Source: Haloferula rosea (GTDB lineage Bacteria; Verrucomicrobiota; Verrucomicrobiia; Verrucomicrobiales; Akkermansiaceae). From it: a DNA stretch of 64,000 nt. The position numbers and the translations under genes were made by a program. How positions within the stretch are numbered: the stretch's first letter is position 1; each line of letters opens with the position of its first letter. Shown piece after piece: positions 19,701 through 26,703 of the stretch. The stretch is taken from contig NZ_JAENII010000013.1 of NCBI RefSeq assembly GCF_016595525.1, positions 1-64,000 of the forward strand, written 5' to 3'. Below the pieces are notes generated by a model, which saw only the letters and a program-made list of their open reading frames with translations, did not search any database and was not told where the DNA came from.

Positions 19701-20910
19701 GGAGTATGCGGCTGCGCTCGGCGATCCCGTGGCTTGGAGTTCACTGGAGATCACGTCGGGGATGATCACGACGGAGGATAACGGGGACTGCACCGAAACG
19801 GTCACGATCCACGATCTGGAAACGCTCACCGGGCTGACCGATGGAGAAGGGGTGGTAAGGATTCGTGTGGATCTGGATGAAGAGCCGGATTCCATCATTG
19901 ATCACACCACCCACTCCGAAGTCGAAGGGTGGACGGAGACCGATCTGCTTCTCTGCTGCCGGACTTACAATGATCCGTATCTTCGTGAAACCCTGTTCAC
20001 GGGTGAGATTGCTGCGGTGAGTGGTCAGGATGTCGTTCTGTCCGTGAGTGCCGGCGCCTTGCAACTCGCCGACCTCCTGCAGCCGGGATCGAATTACTAT
20101 GTGGAGGTGACTTCGGGGGACTTGGAAGGGCATCGCTTTGATGTGGTGTCGGCATCGGGGAACGCGATCACGCTGACCAATGATTCCGCCCTGCATGCGG
20201 CGGAAGCGCCGTTCAATACCTGGCAGGGAGCACTCCCATCCGATCTGGTCGGCGATGCCCTGGTGCTTCGTCGCCATGTGACCCTTGATGAGCGGTTTCC
20301 TCCAAATGCATTTGGTGCGAGCGACAGTCAGATGACTGCGGACATGATCCAGGTGTTCGCCGATGGAGCTTGGACCTTCTACTGGCTGGATGAGAACGGA
20401 GGGAGCCCGCGATGGGTCGATGCCGCCGAGTCTCCGATGTTGGATCGGGGCGATCGGATTCTTCCACCCGGGCAGGGTGTCTTCTTCAACAACCGGACGA
20501 GCGAGAAGTCGATCCTGGCCTACGGTGAGATTCGTGCGAATGATTTCATCCGACCTCTCGATGACAGCGACAACCTGGTGGGAGGAGGATTCCCACTGGA
20601 CCAGTCTGCAGCGGGGCCGAATCAGCGCAACATGCGCAGTGATGGATTTGTCGGAAGCCTCGATTTCAAGGTGGCTGACTCGTTCTTCATCTGGCGTCAG
20701 GACGCCGATCCCGGTGCCGCTGGATATGACAGCTACTTCCTCGCGGATGGGAGCCCGGTGAATCCTGCCCTGAAGCGCTGGGTTGCCGTTGGCGATGCCC
20801 TGCTGGGCAATCGTGAAGGAGAAGTGATTCTCCTCGGGAACCGTGCGGTCTTCCTCCGATCCGGTCTCGGCTACGACACCTATACCGTGCCTCAGCCGTG
20901 GGCACCGTGA
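13777..20910 (+). CDS. Giant secreted multi-domain protein with ten SdrD-B-like repeats
   Basis: A 2377-residue exported protein. A signal peptide (about 1-32, ending AAPLAHGQ) leads into a 500-residue N-terminal region (YIPFSEDSQLDAF, IIYYDHWEDGYED, LPTYRWATSYYAPV) that recalls IgGFc-binding-like extracellular domains. A DUF11-like module lies near 531-678 (VLDYRIQVVNT, FRVTDNLPADVSYVPGS). Ten SdrD-B/Cna-B-like beta-sandwiches start near residues 680, 795, 906, 1097, 1209, 1321, 1437, 1562, 1674 and 1785; the first seven share 'GD-x-VW-x-D-x-NGDG...GE-G', the last three are shorter. The third is interrupted at 927-1004 by three calcium-loop repeats. The C-terminus (1890-2377) carries the 'NPDLDAYDNLAEFAF' motif and a domain resembling the verrucomicrobial TIGR02597 family. 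There is no PEP-CTERM or LPXTG anchor. Probable surface or matrix protein; function not demonstrated. Confidence 0.88.
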   Translation: MKKMCRHNCGRFLRLVASVGAIVVAAPLAHGQSPPPTQTFYIPFSEDSQLDAFDAVNGVAGNPLAVFVTFSTVADETIIYYDHWEDGYEDNLSNPVQSTTLVFGDGNAANGFPPGNPSDLIPAGTVFNLRNFVDVDTLGEVLDYDARDKVASFKPISLTKTTFPDGTDTLLAGCVEIFEYGLWGTEYRVPVGVDMPTAAASGGLTFDQDLFNYTGVSISAGPNGATVRVDKDNSGGFEQTVRLSEGETFYVDGVETGARVSSDEPIQVLLFTGTVNSNYASRDTMLLPTYRWATSYYAPVTTVAGDGAVTFLYNPGTSPITVSYDYRDSDSSYVTDTISVPAGGNARVVMGEADGVDHFGAYRFYTVGEELFYAISTIDADALSDDNKGWDGGFTLVGEPSLTTQALVSLGIGRDPYSSLSPDQNGNPVWLTTAGNGDVAERVYVDFNGDNAGPKEDPNGNYYDVDYDLRELEQLKLFDPDGDQSGMLIYTLNPAVKVAAVWAQDPSVASFAQPGIDVAALVPPLREGSAGKISRLGDDADRNGVVSAGDVLDYRIQVVNTARTSIPGPFRVTDNLPADVSYVPGSTRFRYSVGGAWVEWAPIPDDGSGTLFPLDGSGFPLMIADGIGVGQSIEIAFEAAVKAFGDLNPTSTGIVNTGDVEISPYGLVIPIEWEDTLFASLGDRVWEDLNGDGQQQGGEAGINGILVYADLNGNGVHDVGEPSDVTTDDGDYLITGLLAGSYTIRVDSSGISAIDPGYGPTDDLDGVGSPHSASVTLATSQTRTDVDFGYKIDASLGDRVWLDADGDGEQDAGEPGINGVRVYIDANGSNSYEEGELFAITSGDGNYFIGNLEDGVYQVRVDTGTLPGGATQTHDFNGALDHEAGVTLSGVEHEDRLDFGYRGSLSIGDLVWEDDDADGVQGVGYDVINGRLDINRSGGVSNADDGFFGGFEIIDGYVDISGNGAISGFDDGSFFGFQVINGGIDVSNNGSISGADDLSDAVGGESGIENVRVYIDSNNNGVRDANELSDITDADGFYLIGFLFNGDYVVRVDRSTVPGSFVPTYDLTDPTDDDMAEVVLSGSNRTDVDFGYRNDATLGDLVWNDRNGDGSRDNGEPGIAGVLVYIDADGDNRFDQGVETFAYTDLDGMYRFENLADETYTVRVEFSTLPQGVTQTYDLTGALDHEAQRTLTVSEDAVDVDFGYNATASFGDFVWNDANGNGLQDGGEAGIPNVRVYLDIDGDGAFDSLTEPSDVTDGSGAYGIGSLVPGTYTARVDASTLPAGVIQTFDLSGGLDDSATFSLSSTQVRTDVDFGYAVPVSIGDLVWSDLNGDGQRDGGEPGLGGVPVTLFRAGDDSVVDTIQSEPDGSYLFEDLPPGDYYVGFGALTGYQRTIANQGDDASDSDADPATGIAGPVTLVSGASDLTLDAGYYEPAILGDFVWNDANANGVQDDGELGVEGVGIELFRPGFGPDGIAGNSDDDDAVGSATSASDGSYGFGGLVPGRYVVSFADFSGYARSVTGQGTADTDSDAGADGRSAAVDLAAGDDNDSVDAGYYPAGWIRGSVFADTDDDGLGEVGLSGVVIRLLDDEGGPVLDLEGNPVTTLTAGDGSYEFSDLLPADYRVVQDQPSGYASVSDSDGANDNVIGAESALTVTAGSGNTGNDFIEIQFGSISGSVLSDADDDGDGDDPLEGVILSLLDEAGEPVLDGASQPVTTTTDEFGNYSFPNLIPGDYQVVETQPDGYGSVSDIDGGDPDWIGNVTAIAVVPGGNVVMQDFVEIELGSISGSVFAGTTPLSGVTLTLLAEFGDPVDGDPDEPGVQRITTQTGSDGSYRFDDLPPGVYQVGQTQPFGYDSVGDVDGGDVNIIGDVTPIDVPPGFDSEDNDFLETLDTCPDDWDEWLFQHPGEWADGNPDLDAYDNLAEFAFAMPADDGSGSPWLGRTAWIIQPSSLAPGTLEGVFVRPKGALLDVTYTLEYAAALGDPVAWSSLEITSGMITTEDNGDCTETVTIHDLETLTGLTDGEGVVRIRVDLDEEPDSIIDHTTHSEVEGWTETDLLLCCRTYNDPYLRETLFTGEIAAVSGQDVVLSVSAGALQLADLLQPGSNYYVEVTSGDLEGHRFDVVSASGNAITLTNDSALHAAEAPFNTWQGALPSDLVGDALVLRRHVTLDERFPPNAFGASDSQMTADMIQVFADGAWTFYWLDENGGSPRWVDAAESPMLDRGDRILPPGQGVFFNNRTSEKSILAYGEIRANDFIRPLDDSDNLVGGGFPLDQSAAGPNQRNMRSDGFVGSLDFKVADSFFIWRQDADPGAAGYDSYFLADGSPVNPALKRWVAVGDALLGNREGEVILLGNRAVFLRSGLGYDTYTVPQPWAP
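15814..19442 (+). repeat. Array of ten SdrD-B-like coding repeats
   Basis: Within the giant gene, units of roughly 310-375 bp encode 'S-[LIF]-GD-x-VW' openings followed by acidic NGDG-type loops and end in 'R-[TD]-DVDFGY'. Units 1-7 are long; units 8-10 open with 'GSVF/GSVL' and lack the FGY ending. Such runs of near-copies are prone to recombination and assembly collapse. Confidence 0.85.
16555..16788 (+). repeat. Three 26-codon calcium-loop-like repeats inserted in SdrD-B repeat 3
   Basis: Three consecutive 26-residue units begin VINGRLDIN, IIDGYVDIS and VINGGIDVS. Each carries a loop of the form D-x-[NS]-x-[SN]-G-x-[VI]-S-x-x-DD, like the calcium loop of dockerins. They interrupt the third SdrD-B module between its opening strand and its GE-x-G turn. 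Confidence 0.75.
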
Positions 20911-21002
20911 CGCAATTATTTAGGAGTTGCTGACTATCAATCATCTCGATATATTTCCACCCACATCTTGACGCTGTCCGAAACGACGGGGTCGCCCCCA
21001 AG

Positions 21003-21692
21003 ATGAAACTCTCCTCCTCCATCCTCACAGCCTGCCTCATGTGGTTGGCTCCCATGGCGCTCTTTGGTCAGCAGATCAATTGGGGCAGTTCGATCTATGA
21101 TGACATCGTGGACAGCGAAGCCCAGGTGCTCGATCAAACGTTCATCTTCCAACTGGGGTCTTTCGGCAGCGGTTTCACGCCAGGGGAGGACAACGTGAGT
21201 GAGTGGGCGGCCAACTGGGAGGTCTTCGATGAGGCTGACTACAATGGCATTGAGACACCGGCGGATGACGGGATCTGGGGATACTTCACGTCGACTGTGA
21301 ACATGGAGGCGGACGGGACGAGCAATAGTCCTGCTCTAACACCTGGGGCGGGGAGTTTTGAGGGTCGTTCTGCCTTTGTGTGGATTCGCAATGGGGACGA
21401 CCCGGTGGAAGGCACCGAATGGCTGTTGATGAGAGCCGACTCGTGGATCTTTCCCAATGCGGATCCGGACTGCTGCAACAACGACCTCCCGCTGGAGTGG
21501 TCGATGAGTGATCTTGCGTTCGATGATGTTCCGCTCTGGGGTTCTCAGAGTGGCGTTGCGGGAAGTGGTGAGTTCACCACCACGGGTTCCCACACGATGC
21601 AGACGTTTACCTTTGTTCCCGAACCTTCGACGGCGTTGCTTGTCGCGCTGGCAGGGATGGTGGCGGTGATGCGACGCAGGAGGGATTCATGA
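21003..21692 (+). CDS. PEP-CTERM exported protein (paralogue A)
   Basis: A 229-residue protein with a signal peptide (MKLSSSILTACLMWLAPMALFGQ) and a domain opening INWGSSIYDD and continuing FIFQLGSFGSGFTP, FVWIRNGDDPVEGTEWLLMRADSWIFP. It ends in a PEP-CTERM signal (VPEPSTALLVALAGMVAVMRRRRDS). The next gene encodes the same domain in the same order (FDFELGVFSAGFEP, WIFGRRDGPTGTEWILFRHPSWTWP), so the two are paralogues. It starts 92 bp after the giant gene; its stop overlaps the next start as ATGA. The role of the domain is unknown. Confidence 0.85.
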   Translation: MKLSSSILTACLMWLAPMALFGQQINWGSSIYDDIVDSEAQVLDQTFIFQLGSFGSGFTPGEDNVSEWAANWEVFDEADYNGIETPADDGIWGYFTSTVNMEADGTSNSPALTPGAGSFEGRSAFVWIRNGDDPVEGTEWLLMRADSWIFPNADPDCCNNDLPLEWSMSDLAFDDVPLWGSQSGVAGSGEFTTTGSHTMQTFTFVPEPSTALLVALAGMVAVMRRRRDS

Positions 21693-22576
21693 AGGGATCG
21701 CTTGTTGCGACTCTGGGCGTGGCAATCGTGGGCGTGGGTGGTTGGGCCTGCGGTGAGAACATCTCGTGGTTTTCCGATCCCGGGCGGGTCAACCTGACCA
21801 GCCATGGGACGGCGATGGGAACGGACTTTGATTTCGAATTGGGCGTGTTTTCGGCGGGGTTCGAACCCACTGCCTTCAATCGGGGTTCGTGGCTGAACCA
21901 TTGGACGGCAGCCCAATCGACCAGCTACAGTGCGGTTGATTCGAGATTTGTTGCGCTTCATTCGGTGGCGGGGAATTTGCCTCCGTTCGTCGTTGGTGCG
22001 GAGGCGTGGATCTTCGGTCGCAGGGATGGTCCGACGGGGACCGAATGGATTTTGTTTCGGCATCCATCCTGGACGTGGCCTGCACCCAATCCGCTCAGTC
22101 CCTTCCCACTCGAATGGAACGCATCGGCGGCCACGATCGTGATGGCAGGGGATCTGGACGCCGATGGGATGCCTCATCTGATGAAGTCCGAAGAGGTGCA
22201 GGATTTCTCACAGTGGCGAGTGCTTGCCTTGTCAGGCGAACCTCTGAATGGGAGCGACGATGACCCGGATCGCGACGGTGTGGAAAACGTCATCGAGTTC
22301 CTCGCGGGAACCGATCCTCAGAACGCAAACTCCCTACCGGGTGCGCAGCCATCCATTATCGGGAATGGTGGAGGGTTCTTGCAGGTGGACTACTCACTTC
22401 GCCTCGATCGATTGGCTGCCTGGACCGTGGAGGTTGGATCGGATCTTGTCGGTTGGGAGTCCGGCGACGATGAGGTGGAGGTGACGGCCGGGGGGGCGGG
22501 CGTGCTTGCCCGGGATCTGACTCCTCGTTCCGGAGCTTCGCGACGATTCATGCGCTTGAGGGTCCTGCTGCCATGA
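21689..22576 (+). CDS. Exported protein sharing a domain with the preceding gene (paralogue B)
   Basis: A 295-residue protein with an N-terminal signal peptide (MKGSLVATLGVAIVGVGGWACG). It carries the same 150-residue domain as the preceding PEP-CTERM protein. In place of a PEP-CTERM tail it has a calcium-loop segment (DLDADGMPHLMKSEE, DDPDRDGVENVIEFLAGTDPQNANS) and a C-terminal beta-rich module (WTVEVGSDLVGWES), an ending common in secreted proteins of Verrucomicrobia. The ATGA overlap with the preceding gene implies translational coupling. Function unknown. Confidence 0.82.
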   Translation: MKGSLVATLGVAIVGVGGWACGENISWFSDPGRVNLTSHGTAMGTDFDFELGVFSAGFEPTAFNRGSWLNHWTAAQSTSYSAVDSRFVALHSVAGNLPPFVVGAEAWIFGRRDGPTGTEWILFRHPSWTWPAPNPLSPFPLEWNASAATIVMAGDLDADGMPHLMKSEEVQDFSQWRVLALSGEPLNGSDDDPDRDGVENVIEFLAGTDPQNANSLPGAQPSIIGNGGGFLQVDYSLRLDRLAAWTVEVGSDLVGWESGDDEVEVTAGGAGVLARDLTPRSGASRRFMRLRVLLP

Positions 22577-22613
22577 GCCTTGTGGACGGCGGGAAGCGGT
22601 CTAGGGTGGCGAC

Positions 22614-24563
22614 ATGACGACGGTGCGGGAGTTCGCGGAGCGGGTCCTTTTCGGTGAGACCCTGGCGGACAAGTTGGCTCCTCCGCCTGCGGCCGGATTG
22701 GAGGATCTTGCGCGTGGACCGGCGCTGGTCACCCCGGAGGGGCCGGGGCGCCCGAGGGAACTGCGGCTCGATCCGGATGGGGTTCGGGCGGAGTTTCCGG
22801 GGGTGGCCCGCATCGAGGATGAAGGCGAGCGGGGCCGGCTGCTTCATTTTTTTGCCAACCATGAATTGCTGGCGACGGAGTTGATGGCCTTGGTGCTGCT
22901 CAAGTTTCCGGATGCTCCGGCGGAGTTCCGCGCGGGTGTGTTGAAAACGCTCAAGGAAGAGCAGATGCATACCAAGCTCTACATGCGCCGGATGGAGGCG
23001 TGTGGGGTGGAGTTCGGAGAGCTCCCTGTGAATGGGTTCTTCTGGAATCTGGTGGCGCCAATGAACACGCCGCTCGACTATGTGACACGGCTTTCGCTGA
23101 CCTTCGAACAGGCGAATCTGGACTACGCGCGGGGCTATTCCCGGGTCTTCTCGAATGCCGGTGACCCGGAGACAGCGGGGATTCTCGATCGGATCTACCA
23201 TGATGAGATCAATCATGTGCACTATGGTCTGACGTGGTTCCGGAAGTGGCGGGAAGGGCGTTCCGATTGGAAATCGTTCTGCTCCCTGATGCAGGAACCT
23301 TTGTCGGCGGCTCGAGCAAAGGGGGCCTTTGAATTCAATGAGGCGGGTCGTCGTGAAGCCGGTCTGGACGAGGAATTCATCCGGGAGTTGAGGGTGTTCT
23401 CCCGGTCGAAGGGGCGGACGCCGGATGTGTACTGGTTCAATCCCGAGGCGGAAGACGAGCTTGCTGGAAATCGAGCAAGCGCTCCCTTGGTTCAGGCTTC
23501 CCATGATCTTGAGATGGTCATGGTGGCTCTGGCGAAGGCGGATGATGTGGTGATGCTGAACAAGGTGCCATCTCTCGAGCATCGGGAGAGATTGCAGGAG
23601 TTTGGTGTCGTGTTGCCGGAGTTGGTCGAGTGGTCGGATCAGGAGAAGGTGGCGGCTCGGAAACTTCAGGGTGTCCGGCCATGGGCGGCTTCGCCGGGTG
23701 CATGCGCTCGGGCTCAGGAATTCGGTGTCCGGCAATCGCCAGTGGGTGCCGACAAGTTCTCAAAGCTCAAGCATGCGGAGTTGCTGGGTAAGGTTCTGCG
23801 AGCATCGGACTGGGAGGTGCTCTGTGACGAAGGCGACGTTGGGCGTCCGGTGGGCTCGGTGGAAGATGTGGAGGCAATCAGACGGTCCGGGAAGGCGGCG
23901 TGCTGGGTGGTGAAGGCACCGGTCAGCACGGCGGGTCGGGACAGGATGCTGCTTTCGTCCGAGGGTGACTTGAGTGGAGCGGATGAACGTCGGCTTGCGG
24001 GGATGTTCCGTCGTTCGGCGGTCTTGTTGATGGAACCTTGGTTGGACCGGGTGCTCGATTTTTCGATCCAGTATGAGATGACCGATGACGGGCTCCGGAA
24101 TCGGGGAATGGTGGTGTTGGAGAATTGCAAGAGGGGGCAGTTTCGATCTGCCATGGCGGTGCGACGGCCGTTTGATTCGCTCGGGCCGAAGGATCGGCGC
24201 GCGCTGCATGAGGGAGGGGATGGTCGAGGTCGGTGGGGGGTGTGGCTGGAAGAGTTGTTGGAGCCCGCTCTCGGGACGTGGCTCGGCGACTACCGTGGTC
24301 CGCTCGGGGTGGACGCGTTTCTCTATCGGGATGAGAAGGGTGGCATCCGCTTGAAGCCCGTGGTGGAGGTCAATCCGCGCTATACGATGGGGCGGGTGGC
24401 GGTGGAGTTCGCGCGCGACCGTCGGAACCGGCAGCCTGTCAGGCTGGTCATTCAATCGGTCGAGTCAGCCCTTCCGCCGGGTGGAGTGGCTCTCACGGAG
24501 GTGCTTGAGTCCACCCGTTTGGTCGCCTACCTGGTCGACGAAACAGTTTCCGGGAAAAGGTGA
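22614..24563 (+). CDS. DUF455 ferritin-like domain fused to an ATP-grasp-like domain
   Basis: A 649-residue two-domain protein. Residues 1 to about 230 match DUF455 (TVREFAERVLFGETLADKL; ELPVNGFFWNLV) and contain a full ferritin-like di-iron ligand pattern: Glu84, ExxH at 116-119 (EQMH), Glu165, ExxH at 198-201 (EINH). The C-terminal part (about 290-640) looks like an ATP-grasp ligase: a pre-ATP-grasp strand (KADDVVMLNKVPS), Lys434 in WVVKAP, a LMEPWLDRVLDFSIQYEM strand, and EVNPRYTMGR at 585-594, where ATP-grasp enzymes place Mg-binding Glu and Asn. This would couple a possible iron/O2 chemistry with ATP-dependent ligation. No signal peptide is seen. Its last 37 bp overlap the convergent isomerase gene. 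The function is unknown; the domain calls are by motif only. Confidence 0.72.
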   Translation: MTTVREFAERVLFGETLADKLAPPPAAGLEDLARGPALVTPEGPGRPRELRLDPDGVRAEFPGVARIEDEGERGRLLHFFANHELLATELMALVLLKFPDAPAEFRAGVLKTLKEEQMHTKLYMRRMEACGVEFGELPVNGFFWNLVAPMNTPLDYVTRLSLTFEQANLDYARGYSRVFSNAGDPETAGILDRIYHDEINHVHYGLTWFRKWREGRSDWKSFCSLMQEPLSAARAKGAFEFNEAGRREAGLDEEFIRELRVFSRSKGRTPDVYWFNPEAEDELAGNRASAPLVQASHDLEMVMVALAKADDVVMLNKVPSLEHRERLQEFGVVLPELVEWSDQEKVAARKLQGVRPWAASPGACARAQEFGVRQSPVGADKFSKLKHAELLGKVLRASDWEVLCDEGDVGRPVGSVEDVEAIRRSGKAACWVVKAPVSTAGRDRMLLSSEGDLSGADERRLAGMFRRSAVLLMEPWLDRVLDFSIQYEMTDDGLRNRGMVVLENCKRGQFRSAMAVRRPFDSLGPKDRRALHEGGDGRGRWGVWLEELLEPALGTWLGDYRGPLGVDAFLYRDEKGGIRLKPVVEVNPRYTMGRVAVEFARDRRNRQPVRLVIQSVESALPPGGVALTEVLESTRLVAYLVDETVSGKR

Positions 24564-25465
24564 CGCCAAACGGCCAGTGCTTCCCGGATATCCTGGGCCT
24601 GACGGGTGGGTGAGAGTTCCCAGGTCATCGGGGCGCCTTTGGGAAAATGGCGAAGCAGGCGCTTGTAGTCGAGGGTGCCGGTGAAGGGCACGCGGTGATC
24701 GCGGGCAGGCCACTGGACATCATGGACGTGTGCGCCGATCACGTAGGGGTTCATCATGGCCAGCCACTCATCGTGGTTGAGGAGGCCGAGGTTGTGCTTG
24801 AGTTGGACGTGGCCGAAATCATGCCAATAGCCGATGGCAGGGTGGTCCTTGAAGTGCTGCTGGAGTCGAAGCATCTCGCGCTCGGTGGGCATGTCTTCGA
24901 AGCGTGATCGGGATTCGACGGCGAGGCGCACGCCGAGTTCCTGGGCCTTCTCCGCGAGGGTCTCGAGTGCCTCGATGGCCCGGGCGTAGTAGAGGGGGGA
25001 GAGCTTTTCGCGCTTCTTGATGAAAGCGATCCGCTTCTTGGTGAACTTGACGTCGTCTGCGTCCTCGCTCGAAAGCATTGAGGTCAGGGCCTTGGTCCAC
25101 TTCGACGGGTTCATCGGGACGGAACCCATGTGCAGGACGACGTAGTGAGCCTTGAATTCCGCCGCGATCTCGAGGGTCTTCAGCGTCATGTCCATCGCGC
25201 GTTGGCGGTCGGACGCCCGATGGGAGGTGTACTCGTAGGCGTCCGGGGCATCGATCATGACTTCCACGGGTGAGGGGAAGTAATTGTGGACGCCGACACA
25301 GGTGAATCGTCCGTCAGCGAAGGCCTTCCGGATCCCCGGGAGCTTGGCCACGGTCATGCCATGGGAAAGCTCGATGTGGTCCACGCCGAACTCGAGGATT
25401 TCGTCGATCATCGCTTCGCCATCGGTGTGGCGTGAGTTGTTCCAGCAGGTGGAGAACGCGAGCAT
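24527..25465 (-). CDS. Sugar phosphate isomerase/epimerase (TIM barrel)
   Basis: A 312-residue AP-endonuclease-2/xylose-isomerase-like TIM barrel: MLAFSTCWNN, IDEILEFGVDHIELSHG, YVVLHMGSVPMN, ELGVRLAVESRSRFEDMP, IGYWHDFGHVQLKHN and VIGAHVHDVQWPARDHRVPFTGTLDY. The Glu, His and Asp residues in these strands fit metal ligands. Substrate unknown. It is the last gene of a minus-strand run that starts at proC; only 3 bp separate it from rsmI. Its 3' end overlaps the convergent DUF455-ATP-grasp gene by 37 bp. Confidence 0.83.
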   Translation of the reverse strand: MLAFSTCWNNSRHTDGEAMIDEILEFGVDHIELSHGMTVAKLPGIRKAFADGRFTCVGVHNYFPSPVEVMIDAPDAYEYTSHRASDRQRAMDMTLKTLEIAAEFKAHYVVLHMGSVPMNPSKWTKALTSMLSSEDADDVKFTKKRIAFIKKREKLSPLYYARAIEALETLAEKAQELGVRLAVESRSRFEDMPTEREMLRLQQHFKDHPAIGYWHDFGHVQLKHNLGLLNHDEWLAMMNPYVIGAHVHDVQWPARDHRVPFTGTLDYKRLLRHFPKGAPMTWELSPTRQAQDIREALAVWRHLFPETVSSTR

Positions 25466-25468
25466 GAC

Positions 25469-26152
25469 TTAGGTTTGCGCGGACGTGAGCAAGAGGACGA
25501 TCTCCCCTTTCGGTGGGTGGGATTGGAAATGGGCGAGGAGTTCCGGGGCGGTGCCGCGATGGTAGGTCTCGAACTTCTTGGTCAGCTCACGGGCGACGCA
25601 GACTCTGGCATCGGGGTGGTGCTCGGCGAGGATTTCCAGAGTTGAAAGAATGCGATGCGGGGACTCGAAGAACAGGGTGGTGCCGTCGGCCTCCAGTCCG
25701 GCTGTCATCGCCTTCAGTCGTTTCCCCTTTTTGACGGGAAGAAACCCGTGGAACTGGAACGAGTGGACCGGGAAGCCCGACCCAACCAGCGCGGTAAGCA
25801 CTGCGGAAGGTCCCGGCAGAACGACGAAGGGTGCGTCCGCTTCGAGGCAGGCCTGGATGAGTCGGTATCCAGGATCAGAAACGGCGGGCATGCCGGCATC
25901 CGAGACGACGGCGACGGTCTGTCCGTCACCGACTGCGTCGAGCAACTCCGGGATGCGTCGTGCCTCGTTGTGATCGTGCAGGGAGACGAGCTTTTTCCCG
26001 CTGATCTCGAGGTGCGCGAGTAGCCGGGATGTGTGGCGGGTGTCCTCACAGGCGATGATGTCGGCTTGTTGCAGTGCTTCGACCGCGCGGTGTGTGATGT
26101 CGCCCAAATTGCCGATCGGCGTGGGGACAAGGAGGAAGCAGCCTTCGGACAT
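25469..26152 (-). CDS. rsmI: 16S rRNA (cytidine-2'-O)-methyltransferase RsmI
   Basis: A 227-residue tetrapyrrole-methylase-fold enzyme that 2'-O-methylates C1402 of 16S rRNA using SAM. Signature segments are LVPTPIGNLGDITHRAVE at the N-terminus, IIACEDTRHTSRLLAH, SLHDHNEARR, VVSDAGMPAVSDPGYRLI and ALVGSGFPVHSFQFHGFLP. It is shorter than E. coli RsmI (286 residues) and ends soon after the core, lacking most of the C-terminal extension. It lies between lptE and the isomerase gene in the minus-strand run. Confidence 0.95.
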   Translation of the reverse strand: MSEGCFLLVPTPIGNLGDITHRAVEALQQADIIACEDTRHTSRLLAHLEISGKKLVSLHDHNEARRIPELLDAVGDGQTVAVVSDAGMPAVSDPGYRLIQACLEADAPFVVLPGPSAVLTALVGSGFPVHSFQFHGFLPVKKGKRLKAMTAGLEADGTTLFFESPHRILSTLEILAEHHPDARVCVARELTKKFETYHRGTAPELLAHFQSHPPKGEIVLLLTSAQT

Positions 26153-26184
26153 GGCGGGGCGGCGGAGCGATGCCCCGCTTGGGG

Positions 26185-26691
26185 TCAGTAGCCGTTGGCC
26201 AAACGAGAGATCATGCCGTCACATGCCCGCTGAAGCGCATCGGGAAGGGCATTGTTTCTCGATGTCTGGAGGTTGGAATCCACGAAGAACCGTGAAGTGC
26301 CAATGCTGGTCCCGCGGGCGAGGATGGTGGACGGGTCGGCGCCGTCGCGCAGCACCCAATTCAGGGTGACGGTATTGCTGAGTTCTTCCGGTCGCAGGGT
26401 GTCGAGTCGTGCCGAGCGAAGCTGGGTGTACTGGATCTGATGGATCGTGCCCTCCAGAATGGCGTCCGCATCACCCACGCTCCCGACCCGGTACGTGCCA
26501 TCCTCGACGATGGCTTCGGTGGCCGCGGAGGTGGCGATGGACTCGGCCCGCGGGTGCAGGCTGTGGTTCTCGAACATCGGCACGGCGATGGTCCGGACGT
26601 CCTTGAGCACGGCGGGCTTGGCACCATCGATCTGGTACCCGGCACACGAGCAGATCGCCACACACGCGAGGAAGGTCAGGATGCGGGTCAT
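26185..26691 (-). CDS. lptE: LptE-like LPS-assembly lipoprotein
   Basis: A 168-residue lipoprotein: signal peptide with lipobox CAICSC (Cys16) followed by AGYQIDG and VRTIAVPMFENHSLHPRAES, the standard opening of the LptE/RlpB family, then SARLDTLRPEELSNTVTLNWVLRD. LptE plugs the LptD barrel that inserts lipopolysaccharide into the outer membrane, so its presence implies an LPS-bearing or related outer membrane. It lies 12 bp downstream of the BamD-like gene, a neighbour that also serves outer-membrane assembly. Confidence 0.85.
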   Translation of the reverse strand: MTRILTFLACVAICSCAGYQIDGAKPAVLKDVRTIAVPMFENHSLHPRAESIATSAATEAIVEDGTYRVGSVGDADAILEGTIHQIQYTQLRSARLDTLRPEELSNTVTLNWVLRDGADPSTILARGTSIGTSRFFVDSNLQTSRNNALPDALQRACDGMISRLANGY

Positions 26692-26703
26692 GGGGACTCA
26701 GAA

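Noticed and set aside
9215-22576. An exosortase or a complete PEP-CTERM sorting system in the secretory region
   Set aside because: Only substrates with PEP-CTERM signals are present; no multi-helix protein with the exosortase Cys/Arg/His pattern is found in the window.
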